From an uncultured Fidelibacterota bacterium (GTDB taxonomy: Bacteria > Fidelibacterota > Marinisomatia > Marinisomatales > Marinisomataceae), in assembly GCA_902538565.1 (NCBI GenBank), contig CACBFQ010000002.1, positions 93,908-157,907 on the forward strand: a stretch of 64,000 nt of DNA. Reading direction: 5' to 3'. The stretch's first letter is position 1; each line of letters opens with the position of its first letter. This document shows positions 51,820 through 61,548 of the stretch, in pieces. A program made the position numbers and the translations under genes. The notes under the pieces were generated by a model that was given only the letters and a program-made list of their open reading frames with translations, was not told where the DNA came from and did not search any database.

Positions 51820-52760
51820 TTTTCTCTAAAAACACCAAGCTTATCATATCTAGAAACTCTAGACTCCAAGAAATCATTACGCAAGTTATTTTGCAATTCT
51901 TTTATTTCGCTTAAAATTGTTTCCTTAAGAATGTCTGCAGTAGCATCAAAATGTCTGTGTGCACCTCCAGAAGGCTCGTAAACAATCATATTACAAATAT
52001 TATGTTCCATCAAATCTTTAGGAGTGAGTTTTAAGGATTTTGCAGCTTCTGGTGCTTTTGAAGAGTCTTTCCATAAAATAGATGCACATCCCTCTGGACT
52101 GATAACAGAAAACCAAGTATTCTCAAGCATAATCATCTTATCGCAAAGTCCAATGCCTAATGCGCCACCGCTAGCTCCCTCTCCAATCACAATTGATAAA
52201 ATTTGAGTTTTAATTGAAGCCATTTCAAAAAGATTATTTGCTATAGCATAGCCTTGTCCCCTTTCTTCAGCTCCAATACCTGGATCAGCTCCAGGGGTAT
52301 CAATTAATGTAATTATAGGCAATTTAAATTTCTCAGCTAACTTCATAACTCTTAATGCTTTTCTATAACCTTCAGGTTTCATCATTCCAAAATTTCTAAA
52401 AATATTATCTTTGGTGTTTCTTCCTTTTTGTTGACCAATAATAGCAACCTTTACTTCGTCGATGATTCCAATTCCTGCAACAACTGCGTTGTCATCCGAA
52501 AAAGCTTTGTCTCCATGCAATTCTGTGAAATTGTCACACCAAGCATTGATGTAATCAAGGGTATAAGGTCTATTTGGATGTCTGGCTAGTTGGACAGTCT
52601 CCCAAGGAGATAAATCTGCAAAAATTTCTTTTTCCAAATTTTCCCTTTCAGCAATTAAATCTTTTAATTGTTTTGAATCAGATTCGGATGTTGTCAATTT
52701 TTCAATTTCAAAATCTAAATCTTTTAACGGTTTTTCAAATGGTAAATAATGTCTTTTCAT
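51816..52760 (-). CDS. accA: Acetyl-CoA carboxylase carboxyltransferase alpha subunit
   Basis: 314 residues. LPFEKPLKDLDFEIEKL at the N-terminus, VQLARHPNRPYTLDYI, FTELHGDKAFSDDNAVVAGIG, PIITLIDTPGADPGIGAEERGQ, GEGASGGALGIGLCDKMIMLENTWFSVISPEGCASILWKD and EPSGGAHRHFDATA are AccA signatures. ATG 52760 with an upstream AAGG and ATGA overlap with the glycosyltransferase stop is the natural start; a longer frame adds 13 odd residues. accD is not adjacent. Convergent with ppiD (4-base overlap). Confidence 0.97.
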   Translation of the reverse strand: MKRHYLPFEKPLKDLDFEIEKLTTSESDSKQLKDLIAERENLEKEIFADLSPWETVQLARHPNRPYTLDYINAWCDNFTELHGDKAFSDDNAVVAGIGIIDEVKVAIIGQQKGRNTKDNIFRNFGMMKPEGYRKALRVMKLAEKFKLPIITLIDTPGADPGIGAEERGQGYAIANNLFEMASIKTQILSIVIGEGASGGALGIGLCDKMIMLENTWFSVISPEGCASILWKDSSKAPEAAKSLKLTPKDLMEHNICNMIVYEPSGGAHRHFDATADILKETILSEIKELQNNLRNDFLESRVSRYDKLGVFREN

Positions 52761-53467
52761 CTTTTTAACCTTAGCAGTCTCCATAAACCAAACAACCAAA
52801 CCTTAAATACTGCCTCTATCATTACAGTCTTACTCATTTTTGATTCTCCAACAGTTCGGTCTGTAAAAACTATAGGATGCTCAATCAACTTACAACCTTT
52901 TTGAAAAGCTCTAAAAGAAGTCTCAATTTGAAAACAATAACCTTGAGAAGAACATTCCTGAAAATTAATTCTATCTAAAGTATCTTTTGTCCAACCCTTG
53001 AATCCAGCTGTCAAGTCTTTAACAGGAACGCCAGTAATTATTCTTGCATAAATATTAGCAAAATAACTGATGTACAACCTTCTGATAGGCCAATTAATTA
53101 CTCTCAAACCTCCTTCATACCTACTACCAATAACGAGATCATTACTTTCCAATAAATTCAACATAGGATTAATTTCTTTAGGATCGTGAGACAAGTCTGC
53201 ATCCATTTGAATTATTTTTTGATAGTTATTTTTTAAAGACCATGAAAAGCCTTCTACATATGCTGAGCCTAAACCTTTTTTTGATTCACGCTCAATTATA
53301 AAAATTTTTTCATAATTTAAATCTTTAACAATTTTTGCAGTTCCGTCAGGAGAATTATCGTCAATGATAAGAATATTTAAATCATCTCTTTGGGCTAAAA
53401 CTAAATTGATAGTTTTAACAATATTTTTTGATTCATTGTACGTTGGCAGAATAACTAAGTTTTTCAT
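52757..53467 (-). CDS. Polyprenol-phosphate mannosyl/glycosyltransferase (DPM1-like, GT2)
   Basis: 236 residues. LVILPTYNESKNI (about 4-16), IDDNSPDGTA, IIQMDADLSHDPKEI (DxD-type metal site), VIGSRYEGG, DLTAGFKGW and FTDRTVGESKMSK are typical of dolichol/polyprenol-phosphate mannose synthases. No C-terminal membrane region, as in the single-domain class. Makes a lipid-linked sugar for protein or envelope glycosylation. Which sugar is uncertain. Confidence 0.9.
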   Translation of the reverse strand: MKNLVILPTYNESKNIVKTINLVLAQRDDLNILIIDDNSPDGTAKIVKDLNYEKIFIIERESKKGLGSAYVEGFSWSLKNNYQKIIQMDADLSHDPKEINPMLNLLESNDLVIGSRYEGGLRVINWPIRRLYISYFANIYARIITGVPVKDLTAGFKGWTKDTLDRINFQECSSQGYCFQIETSFRAFQKGCKLIEHPIVFTDRTVGESKMSKTVMIEAVFKVWLFGLWRLLRLKR

Positions 53468-54457
53468 CTAATTGATATCTATTGTTTTAGCAATCATTTC
53501 CATTTGGCGCATGTAAAATGCTTTTTTTCCTCCAGGATTAAAAACTATATAACTTATATAAAAGGTTCTATCATTTTCATAATCATAAAAGATATATCCT
53601 TGAAAAGGACCACCTTTAGCATCATCTATAGATTCCCATAGACCAAAAATTCTATAAGCTGATTCATCATTGAAATCATCAAATTCAATATTTAAATAAT
53701 CTTGATTATATCTAATAGAACTAAAATGCTCTTGAGGAAAGTCTAAAAGATATTCGAAAGCATCTTCCCTGCTAAAATGATTTCCATCTCTCCAGTGAAC
53801 CGCAATCCATCTAAATGGAAGTTCTTGTCCAATCCAAAAAAAAGATTTATCGATATCATTTCTTATCAATTCCCATCCCCATGGAATTTTCATTGTCCAA
53901 TCATGTGTATTATATATTTCTGACTCTAATTCTTCCTGTCTTTCATTTTCTAAAAAATATTGAGCTTGTTTTTTGAAAAAATTTTCATCGAATTGCTGTT
54001 TTATAAAAGTACTATTCTGAAGCAGGTAATCATTTATTTGCTCATAATCATTCCCACTTATAATCATAAATAATTGATTTTTAGCGAATTGATTTCTTGA
54101 TAAAATTAAAGGAGTATCATTTAGTGTTTTTTTAAATGCACTTTCTCCTAATAAATCTTTGGTTAGGTTAGTTGCAGGATTTAGCTCATAATCACCAATA
54201 GATGCAATTACAAGATTTGTCTGAGTTTTAAGCGCTGAAAAGCTCTCTGGTTCAGCAAATTTAATATTATAGAATAATTCAGGAGATGGGGTTAAAAGAG
54301 TGTCATTGAAAACAATAGATAATAAAGAACTTATTTTTTCTCTATCTTCCTTTGCAGCAAGTACAACAATATCATCGCTTCCACCAATAGCATCTCGTTT
54401 ATAGTCACAGGCTTGTGATGTAAATAAAAATATTAAAATGATTAATATTCTATTCAT
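53468..54457 (-). CDS. DUF4837-like lipoprotein
   Basis: 329 residues. A lipobox signal (FTSQAC, Cys about 17) is followed by AIGGSDDIVVLAAKED, a long helical and strand mix, and a C-terminal part with IPWGWELI, WIAVHWRDG and GPFQGYIFYDYENDRTFYISYIVFNPGGKKAFYMRQMEMIAKTI. This arrangement (an early GG-x-x-DIVVV segment and a Trp-rich middle) is that of DUF4837 lipoproteins of Bacteroidota, whose function is unknown. ATG 54457 follows an AAGGA box; a longer frame would bury the signal. Overlaps the upstream gene by 8 bases. Confidence 0.7.
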   Translation of the reverse strand: MNRILIILIFLFTSQACDYKRDAIGGSDDIVVLAAKEDREKISSLLSIVFNDTLLTPSPELFYNIKFAEPESFSALKTQTNLVIASIGDYELNPATNLTKDLLGESAFKKTLNDTPLILSRNQFAKNQLFMIISGNDYEQINDYLLQNSTFIKQQFDENFFKKQAQYFLENERQEELESEIYNTHDWTMKIPWGWELIRNDIDKSFFWIGQELPFRWIAVHWRDGNHFSREDAFEYLLDFPQEHFSSIRYNQDYLNIEFDDFNDESAYRIFGLWESIDDAKGGPFQGYIFYDYENDRTFYISYIVFNPGGKKAFYMRQMEMIAKTIDIN

Positions 54458-55175
54458 CTCTAATCCTTTGAAACTCATAGATAACAACTAAAATAATCGA
54501 TAATAGCAAAAAGGCTATCATTGGCTCCCAAGTTATGAAAGGATATCTAACAAATCTGTCACTTGCAGTTGGTGGTGGTTGAACCACAGAATCTTGAGTG
54601 CTTATATTTGCAGCATATTCAATTGACGTATTTCCATGTGGATTATAATAACTTAAATTAATCTTTGATGATGATGATTTTGAAAAATCATTTATAATTC
54701 CCTGTAAAAATGTTAGACCATTTTGATCTCTAACTCTTTCAAGAGAAAAACCTTTAGCATTAACTGTAAAATCTTCTGAAGCGAAAGGTATTTGAACTCC
54801 CAAAATAAAAGTTTTAATTGTTTGGTTAGATCCAAAATCATATGAAAATCTTCTTGGGCCGGGATCTTTGATAAATCTATCTAAAAATAAATAAATAGTG
54901 TGATTTCCATCCTGATTGATAGCTTGTAAAGAATTTTCATTTGTTTTCAAAATTTGTTCAAATTCTAATCCATCTCCAGAAACCGTATAAAGCACAGAAT
55001 CTATATCCGAAGATACTGGGAATGCTATTTCATTACTTCCAAATTTATCAAACTTATATTCAATTGCTACCCCAGGATAAGAGAATTCAGGATAAATTGT
55101 TACTGATAACGTATCAATAGTTGTTTGAGCAAAAATTTGGCTTATCACCATTAAATAAAAACATATTTTTTTCAT
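54450..55175 (-). CDS. Exported protein with C-terminal membrane anchor, unknown
   Basis: 241 residues. A signal peptide ends at SQIFAQ (about 17). The body is beta-rich and about 180 residues long. A Pro-rich spacer (about 200) and a membrane helix (about 213-233) with a basic end follow, so it is periplasmic and anchored at its C-terminus. No family recognised. It lies between the CPBP protease and the DUF4837 gene with tight spacing, so it may work with either. Confidence 0.6.
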   Translation of the reverse strand: MKKICFYLMVISQIFAQTTIDTLSVTIYPEFSYPGVAIEYKFDKFGSNEIAFPVSSDIDSVLYTVSGDGLEFEQILKTNENSLQAINQDGNHTIYLFLDRFIKDPGPRRFSYDFGSNQTIKTFILGVQIPFASEDFTVNAKGFSLERVRDQNGLTFLQGIINDFSKSSSSKINLSYYNPHGNTSIEYAANISTQDSVVQPPPTASDRFVRYPFITWEPMIAFLLLSIILVVIYEFQRIRDE

Positions 55176-55178
55176 AGG

Positions 55179-55874
55179 CTAAGTTAATTGAAAAATAACA
55201 AATAAATCATAAAATGCATGGGTTAAAGCAACAATGCCGAAACCACGATTTATATATATTAACGATAAATAAACACCAGCAATAAATCTCAAAGCAAATG
55301 ATAATGGAGTAAATGACTCAATTCCAATATAATGAAATGATGAAAAAAGAATCGAACTAAAAATAATAGATAAAATTAAGGAGGAAGACTCATTGGTTTT
55401 GAAAATGAATGAAAATAATTTTGTTAAAATAAATAATAATAAAAAACGAAAAATAAGCTCTTCATACAACCCTGCTCCAATAGATAAAATGATATTATTT
55501 ATTACATTAGTTGTCAAACCTTGAATGAGATAGATATTTTGAAGAACTAACAATAAAACACCTGCATAAAGCAAGGATTCTATAATCATAATTGAAATAT
55601 ATTTAATAGATATATCAAACGTTTTAAAATTTTTTCTTTGACTGAAAAGAACAAAAAAAAGTACAATAATAAAAATAGAACTAGCTGCATAATATCCGTT
55701 CAATCCTAGCATTTTTATAAATTCTTCAATTAAAACATCTGCTCCATTTTTATAGAACACTATATCTGCTTGAAACAAAAAGAAAATCCCAATTTCATAA
55801 ATTATAAAGAGAGGTAAAGTGACAAGTAAACTATAAAATAAAGATTTAGATTTAAAAAAATATTCAGAAAACAT
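55179..55874 (-). CDS. CPBP-family intramembrane metalloprotease
   Basis: 231 residues with about seven membrane spans. Motif 1 is GLYEELIFRFLLL (E-E-x-x-x-R), motif 2 is FSSFHYIG, and the third is a late LTHAFYDLF. These are the metal-binding and catalytic residues of the CAAX-protease/bacteriocin-processing (Abi) family. ATG 55874 follows the lepA stop by one base and is preferred to a longer frame reaching into lepA. Substrate unknown. Confidence 0.85.
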   Translation of the reverse strand: MFSEYFFKSKSLFYSLLVTLPLFIIYEIGIFFLFQADIVFYKNGADVLIEEFIKMLGLNGYYAASSIFIIVLFFVLFSQRKNFKTFDISIKYISIMIIESLLYAGVLLLVLQNIYLIQGLTTNVINNIILSIGAGLYEELIFRFLLLFILTKLFSFIFKTNESSSLILSIIFSSILFSSFHYIGIESFTPLSFALRFIAGVYLSLIYINRGFGIVALTHAFYDLFVIFQLT

Positions 55875-55875
55875 A

Positions 55876-57660
55876 CTATATTTTAAGAACCGCCAATAGG
55901 GCTTCCTGTGGAACTTCAACCCTTCCAATCATTCGCATTCTTTTTTTACCCTTTTTCTGCTTTTGAAGTAATTTATTTTTTCTAGTAACATCTCCACCAT
56001 AGAGTTTTTCAGTAACATTTTTTCTAAATGGAGCAATATTAGTTCTTGCAATAACCCTTGATCCAATTGATGCTTGAATAGGAATCTGAATTTGATGTCT
56101 TGGAATTAACTCCTTTAATTTCTGGCATAAGGCTAAGCCTCTATGGTAAGAGTCTTTCTTGGCACAAATCATTGATAATGCATCAACGGGTTCTTTATTT
56201 ATTAAAATATCTAGCTTATCTAGCTTGCTAGTTTGATATTCTTTAAATGTATAGTCAAATGAAGCGTAACCTTTTGAGCCGGATTTCATTTTATCATAGA
56301 AATCAAAAAGAATTTCACCTAAAGGTAGTTCATATATAAGTTGGACTTTTGATTTAGATAAATATTGAGTGGATTTGTATTTTCCTCTTTTTTCATCACA
56401 TATCTTCATTACATTGCCTATATAATCAACAGGAGTAAGAATTTCTGCGGTAACAATAGGTTCCATTAAACTTTCAAGAAATTTTGGTTCAGGTAATAAA
56501 GCAGGACGTTGAACCTCAACTTGAGAACCGTCTTTTAGATTAGCCAAATATTTTACATTTGGACTGGTGGTAACAATTGAAAGGTCAAACTCCCTTTCCA
56601 ATCTTTCTTGAATGATCTCCATATGAAGTAACCCAAGGAATCCACATCTATAACCAAAACCAAGCGCATCACTAACCTCTGGTTCAAAAGATAACGAAGC
56701 ATCATTAAGCTTAAGTTTTTCAAGTGCAGTTCGTAAATCGTCATAATCTCCAGCGTCCGATGGAAAAAGACCTGAAAAAACCATAGGTTTAATCTTTTGG
56801 AATCCAGGTAAAGGGTTTTTGCAAGGCTTGTTAAAATTTGTAACGGTGTCTCCAGCCAAAACATGTTCAATATCTCTGACATTCGCTATTATATATCCTA
56901 CTTCTCCAGCTATAATGGAATCTGCTTTTTTTCTTTCAATAACAAAATGGCCTACTTCATCTACATCATAGTGTGTATTATGGGCAAAAAACTTAATTCT
57001 ACTACCTTTTTTCAATGAACCTTCGTATACCCTTACATAAGCAACAACTCCTCTATATCTATCATATATTGAGTCAAAAATTAAACCTTTAAATTCTTCA
57101 TTTTTTGGTTCATCTGGAGGAGGAATTTTATCGATGATTGTAGTTAAAATATCTTCTATTCCTTCTCCTGTTTTAGCGCTTGCTAGTAAAATATCATCCT
57201 TTGAACAGCCAACTAATTCAATAATTTGTGATGTAACATTTTCTATATCGGCATTAGGTAAATCAACTTTATTAATAACAGGGATAATTTCTAAATCATT
57301 ATCAATAGCTAATAAATAATTTGTGACAGTTTGAGCTTCTATTCCTTGAGCTGCATCTACAATTAACAATGCACCTTCACTAGCAGACAGTGTTCTTGAA
57401 ACTTCATAAGTAAAATCAACATGACCTGGTGTATCAATTAAATTTAAAATATGTCCATTATAATCAATTCGAATCGAATGGCTTTTAATGGTAATACCTC
57501 TTTCTCTTTCCAGTTCCATATTATCTAAAACTTGATTTTGCATCTTCTTCTTTGAAATGGTTCCAGTATGCTCAAGAAGTCTGTCAGCAAGTGTGGACTT
57601 ACCGTGATCTATATGTGCAATAATACAGAAATTTCTTATAGGTTTTGTCTTACTACTCAT
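55876..57660 (-). CDS. lepA: Elongation factor 4 (LepA)
   Basis: 594 residues, typical. The GTPase motifs are AHIDHGKSTLADRLLE (about 14-29), RERGITIKSH, DTPGHVDF and NKVDLP. The C-terminal LepA-specific part includes YHRGLALCQKLKELIPRHQ, RTNIAPFRKNVTEKLYGGDVTRK and the ending EVPQEALLAVLK. A ribosomal back-translocase-like GTPase. It overlaps nadE by 8 bases. Confidence 0.98.
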   Translation of the reverse strand: MSSKTKPIRNFCIIAHIDHGKSTLADRLLEHTGTISKKKMQNQVLDNMELERERGITIKSHSIRIDYNGHILNLIDTPGHVDFTYEVSRTLSASEGALLIVDAAQGIEAQTVTNYLLAIDNDLEIIPVINKVDLPNADIENVTSQIIELVGCSKDDILLASAKTGEGIEDILTTIIDKIPPPDEPKNEEFKGLIFDSIYDRYRGVVAYVRVYEGSLKKGSRIKFFAHNTHYDVDEVGHFVIERKKADSIIAGEVGYIIANVRDIEHVLAGDTVTNFNKPCKNPLPGFQKIKPMVFSGLFPSDAGDYDDLRTALEKLKLNDASLSFEPEVSDALGFGYRCGFLGLLHMEIIQERLEREFDLSIVTTSPNVKYLANLKDGSQVEVQRPALLPEPKFLESLMEPIVTAEILTPVDYIGNVMKICDEKRGKYKSTQYLSKSKVQLIYELPLGEILFDFYDKMKSGSKGYASFDYTFKEYQTSKLDKLDILINKEPVDALSMICAKKDSYHRGLALCQKLKELIPRHQIQIPIQASIGSRVIARTNIAPFRKNVTEKLYGGDVTRKNKLLQKQKKGKKRMRMIGRVEVPQEALLAVLKI

Positions 57661-59236
57661 GAAAATGATTTACAATTGGAATTCTTCTTCCAATACCGAA
57701 AGCTTTTTTACTTACTCTAAGAACGGGAGCAGCTTGTCTTCTTTTATGTTCATTAATATTTATCTTCTTTTTTAGACTTAAATATTGTTCATTTTGCTCA
57801 TTTCCATCTCCGAAAATAATTTTATCTACAATTGGACTAATTAAATCATAATCAAATGGATCAACCTGATTGGGAGCAAGCTCTGCTGATGGTTCTTTAT
57901 CTATGATATTTTTAGGAATAATTTCATTATCTTGATTAATCCACTTTGAAAGCTCATATACTTCAGTTTTATTTAAATCTCCAATAGCTGATAACCCTCC
58001 ACTCATATCTCCGTATAAAGTACAATATCCAAGCGCCAATTCTGTTTTATTTCCTGTTGATAAAACTAAGGAGCCAAACTTGTTTGAAAATGCCATTAAA
58101 ATATTTCCTCTTATTCTTGATTGAATATTTTCTTCGGCTACATTTGGATTTGACCCATCAAAATGTACATTCATAACATCTAAATAAGCTTGAAATAAGC
58201 TATCAATGTCTACTGTTTTAAAATTTGTATCAAGATTTTTAGCTAACTGTTTCGCATCAATTTTACTATGATCACTTGAAAACCTTGAAGGCATTGAAAT
58301 CAAAGATACATTTTCTGAACCGAGAGCATCTACAGCAAGACAAGCTACCAACGCTGAATCAATACCTCCACTTAGTCCAATAACAGCTTTTTCATGTCCT
58401 GTTTTAATGAAATAATCCTTTATTCCTAAAGATAATGCCTTAAATAACTGCTCATTCGGAGATATATTTTCAATTGATTCTTTTGTTTTGAGATCAGTTA
58501 TTAGAATTTGTTCTTCAAAACCATTAGCAATATCAATTAATTCTGATTCGCTGTTAAAAACCATCGAGAAACCATCAAAAATCAATTCATCTTGGCCGCC
58601 AACAAGATTGCAATAAATAAATGGACAATTTGCATCCTTGTATTTGCTTTGAATTAATTTCATCCTGTCATTTTTTCTATCTTTTGCAAATGGAGAAGCT
58701 GAAATATTAATAATCAAATCAGGGCTATTTTCAATAATCTCTCCTGATATTTTTCGTTCATATTCATCTTCCCATAAATCTTCACAAATTTGTAACGCAA
58801 TTTTGTAATCAGAATTATTTACTTTTAAATCAAATATTCCAACTGAATCACCGCTATGAAAATATCTTCTTTCATCAAATACATCATAATTTGGTAAATG
58901 AATTTTGTGATATTTATAAACTATTTCTCCATCTTGGCACACAGCAGCTGCATTGAATTTTTTATTATTTTCAAAATCAGTATAACCCAAAATACATGGA
59001 ATGGTTATTGACTTAGCAAGCTCACTCAAGCAGGAAATATTTTGACTAATAAATTCATTATTATTGAGTAAATCTTGAGGTGGATAACCTATTATAGACA
59101 TTTCTGGAAAGACCACTAAGTCTGCACCTTTTTCTAATGCGTATTTATAGTTTTTAGAAATTATATCAATATTTTTTTGAAAATTTCCTAATGTAGGGTT
59201 TATTTGACAAACTGCAACATTTAATGCTTTAGACAC
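57653..59236 (-). CDS. nadE: NAD+ synthetase, glutamine-hydrolysing
   Basis: 527 residues, two domains. The N-terminal nitrilase-like glutaminase has its triad in VVFPEMSIIGYPP (Glu), KYHKIHLPNYDVFDERRYF (Lys) and ALQICEDLWED (Cys). The C-terminal synthetase begins at GLSGGIDSALVACLAVDALG (PPi loop, about 275-294) and continues with LSTGNKTELALGYCTLYGDMSGGL. Start is GTG 59236 with GAGGAAG upstream. Uses glutamine nitrogen to amidate deamido-NAD. Confidence 0.95.
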   Translation of the reverse strand: MSKALNVAVCQINPTLGNFQKNIDIISKNYKYALEKGADLVVFPEMSIIGYPPQDLLNNNEFISQNISCLSELAKSITIPCILGYTDFENNKKFNAAAVCQDGEIVYKYHKIHLPNYDVFDERRYFHSGDSVGIFDLKVNNSDYKIALQICEDLWEDEYERKISGEIIENSPDLIINISASPFAKDRKNDRMKLIQSKYKDANCPFIYCNLVGGQDELIFDGFSMVFNSESELIDIANGFEEQILITDLKTKESIENISPNEQLFKALSLGIKDYFIKTGHEKAVIGLSGGIDSALVACLAVDALGSENVSLISMPSRFSSDHSKIDAKQLAKNLDTNFKTVDIDSLFQAYLDVMNVHFDGSNPNVAEENIQSRIRGNILMAFSNKFGSLVLSTGNKTELALGYCTLYGDMSGGLSAIGDLNKTEVYELSKWINQDNEIIPKNIIDKEPSAELAPNQVDPFDYDLISPIVDKIIFGDGNEQNEQYLSLKKKININEHKRRQAAPVLRVSKKAFGIGRRIPIVNHFHE

Positions 59237-59679
59237 TTATCTACTTCCTCAATTAAAGAATCTAAAGTTTTAACTTGAATTGATTTTGGAATATCCCAAC
59301 TATTATAAGCAATTAACTGCTTTTCTTGAGCTAATGTATAGGCTATTTCACTAAGAGTTCCATAGGCTCCAGAAATTGCAACACCTAAATCGCAATTATA
59401 GCTAATTAAGGCATTTCTAGTTATATCTAATCCAGTTGAAATTGGAATACTGAGATATTCATTTCCAGTTTTAAAATCTTTGTCTTTTAAAATTCCGATA
59501 CATGTTCCACTACGAAGTGATACGCCTTTAGCAATAGCTTCCATTACACCTTCACCGCCACCGCAGAAAACTAACCAATTTTTTTCGGCCATTCTTTTCC
59601 CAATTTCTACTGTATCGTTATAAATTTCTTCTGAAATAAACCTTCCTCCAAAAACAGCAATTCTTCCATCAAATTTCAT
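59221..59679 (-). CDS. LOG-like Rossmann protein (TIGR00725 type)
   Basis: 152 residues. AVFGGRFISEEIYND, the glycine motif VFCGGGEGVMEAIAKGV (about 37-53), LDITRNALISYNCDLGVAISGAYGTLSEI and LAQEKQLIAYN resemble the small TIGR00725/LOG-like family, related to cytokinin-activating LOG and MoCo-carrier proteins. Here GGxGTxxE reads SGAYGTLSE. Start ATG 59679 overlaps the asnS stop (TAATG) and has GGAG upstream. Nucleotide or nucleoside-phosphate binding is likely; exact activity unknown. Confidence 0.8.
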   Translation of the reverse strand: MKFDGRIAVFGGRFISEEIYNDTVEIGKRMAEKNWLVFCGGGEGVMEAIAKGVSLRSGTCIGILKDKDFKTGNEYLSIPISTGLDITRNALISYNCDLGVAISGAYGTLSEIAYTLAQEKQLIAYNSWDIPKSIQVKTLDSLIEEVDKCLKH

Positions 59680-60968
59680 TAAGGCTCCAATCTTCCCATT
59701 GTTCTTGGAAAAGGAATTGTTTGTCTTACATGATCTATTCCACATATCCATGAAACTGTTCTTTCAAGCCCCAATCCAAATCCGGAATGAGTGACTGAAC
59801 CATATTTTCTTAAATCTAAATACCACTTAAATGCGCTTAAAGGCAGTCCATGATCTTCTATTCTTTCAACTAAAGTATCGTGATCATCTTCTCTTTGTCC
59901 CCCACCAACTATTTCACCGTAACCTTCTGGCGCAATAACATCTACCCCTAAAGCAAGTTTGTCAGAATCATCTCTTTTCATATAAAAAGCTTTAGTTTCA
60001 TGAGGCCAGCTATGTATCATCACAGGGCTATCAAACTTTGAGGCAATCAATTCTTCATCCGGTGCTCCAAAATCACTACCGTACTTAAATTCTTGACCAT
60101 TATCATGTAAGAGCTTAACAGCTTCATCATAGGTTATTCGAGGAAATGGAGATTTTACTTTCTCGAGCAATGTAATATCTCTTTCCAAAATTTTTAGCTC
60201 TACTTTACAATTTTCAATACTTTGAGAAACGATATGAACAATAAATTCCTCAATCAAATCCATATTATTCTTTAAATCATAAAATGCCATCTCTGGTTCT
60301 ACCATCCAAAATTCTGTTAAATGTTTTCTCGTTTTTGATTTTTCAGCTCTAAAACATGGACCAAAACAATATGTTTTTCCAAAGGCCATTGCTCCAGCTT
60401 CCTGATATAGCTGTCCACTTTGAGTTAAATAAGCTGATCTATTAAAATATTCAGTTTCAAATAATGTAGTAGTGCCTTCAACAGCATTTCCAGTAAACAT
60501 AGGTGAGTCAATTAACACAAAATCTCTTGTATCAAAAAAATCTCTAATTGATTTAATTACATTTTGACGAACTTTCATTATAGCGTACTGTTTCTTTGAT
60601 CGTAACCAAAGGTGTCTATTATCCATTAAAAAGCTTACTCCGTGCTCTTTCAAAGCAATCGGATATTCTTCTGCAATATGAATTACTTCCATATCTTTTA
60701 CTAGAATCTCAACTCCCAAATCAGAACGAGAATCCTCTTGAACAATTCCTGTCACAGTAACAGATGATTCTTGAGTAAGAGCGGATTCAAGTTCAAAAAC
60801 ATCAGTTGAAACATCATTACTTGTAACAACGCATTGGACAAAACCTGTACCATCTCTAACGATTGCAAACCAAATTTTTCCAACGGATCTGAGATTGTAA
60901 ATCCATCCATTTAGCTGAACTTCTTTTCCTATAAAATCTTTTAATTTATTTATTGATTTATTTTTCAT
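59679..60968 (-). CDS. asnS: Asparaginyl-tRNA synthetase
   Basis: 429 residues, class IIb. The N-terminal OB fold has VQLNGWIYNLRSVGKIWFAIVRDGTGFVQ. Then come FFDTRDFVLIDSPMF, TEYFNRSAYLTQSGQLYQEA (motif 2 region), FRAEKSKTRKHLTEFWMVEPEMAF and the motif 3 stretch FGLGLERTVSWICGIDHVRQTIPFPRTMGRLEP. The ending in RLEP and the lack of an insertion favour AsnRS rather than AspRS. Its presence suggests asparagine is charged directly. Confidence 0.95.
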   Translation of the reverse strand: MKNKSINKLKDFIGKEVQLNGWIYNLRSVGKIWFAIVRDGTGFVQCVVTSNDVSTDVFELESALTQESSVTVTGIVQEDSRSDLGVEILVKDMEVIHIAEEYPIALKEHGVSFLMDNRHLWLRSKKQYAIMKVRQNVIKSIRDFFDTRDFVLIDSPMFTGNAVEGTTTLFETEYFNRSAYLTQSGQLYQEAGAMAFGKTYCFGPCFRAEKSKTRKHLTEFWMVEPEMAFYDLKNNMDLIEEFIVHIVSQSIENCKVELKILERDITLLEKVKSPFPRITYDEAVKLLHDNGQEFKYGSDFGAPDEELIASKFDSPVMIHSWPHETKAFYMKRDDSDKLALGVDVIAPEGYGEIVGGGQREDDHDTLVERIEDHGLPLSAFKWYLDLRKYGSVTHSGFGLGLERTVSWICGIDHVRQTIPFPRTMGRLEP

Positions 60969-60972
60969 TTTT

Positions 60973-61548
60973 TTACCATGTAGAGAGGATTGAATTTACA
61001 ACATCTGATGCAATTTTGTTAATAGCAATATTAATTGCCAACTCTCTTGAATCTCCAAATTCATCATCATCATTTTCATCAAGAATCCCATCGTTGTCAT
61101 TATCTATTCCGTCTGAAGAAGGATCATTATTTATACTATAATTTCCGAAACCTGTAAAAGTTTTTTCAATTAAATTTTTTTCATTTTCATTATCAACCCA
61201 TAAAATTTTTATAGAAATTGAAAATCGATACTCATCTACCTGTTCGTTACTATCAAAAGTAAAAGGTCCATCGGTAGTACTGGTTATTACTCCCAGAATA
61301 GTACTATCACTATTACTATTATCTGTAATTTTTAAAATATTTTGAATAGCAATTTCTTGCGTTATTTTTGAAGTTAAATTTTCAGAAATCTCGAATTCTG
61401 CAGTATCATTTTCAATTAATGGGATATATACGTTATTGATATTGGCTGGAATTGATCCTGCCATAGAATAATAACTACATCCAACAATCAGGAAAATTGA
61501 TATAGAATTAACTATCTTTTTTAATTTTCTTTTCAATACCATAATCAT
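60973..61548 (-). CDS. LptE-like LPS-assembly lipoprotein with Asp-rich insert
   Basis: 191 residues. A basic n-region, hydrophobic core and lipobox (IVGC, Cys about 24) precede SYYSMAGSIPANINNVYIP, the opening of Bacteroidota-type LptE. The middle alternates strands as expected. Between strands near the C-terminus, at about residues 143-163, lies an Asp/Asn/Gly-rich segment (D-x-D-N-D-N-D-G-x-x-D), like a calcium-binding type-3 repeat; ordinary LptE lacks it. LptE plugs the LptD pore for LPS export. The start could be ATG 61548 or 61542; it overlaps the regulator gene by 41 bases. Confidence 0.75.
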   Translation of the reverse strand: MIMVLKRKLKKIVNSISIFLIVGCSYYSMAGSIPANINNVYIPLIENDTAEFEISENLTSKITQEIAIQNILKITDNSNSDSTILGVITSTTDGPFTFDSNEQVDEYRFSISIKILWVDNENEKNLIEKTFTGFGNYSINNDPSSDGIDNDNDGILDENDDDEFGDSRELAINIAINKIASDVVNSILSTW

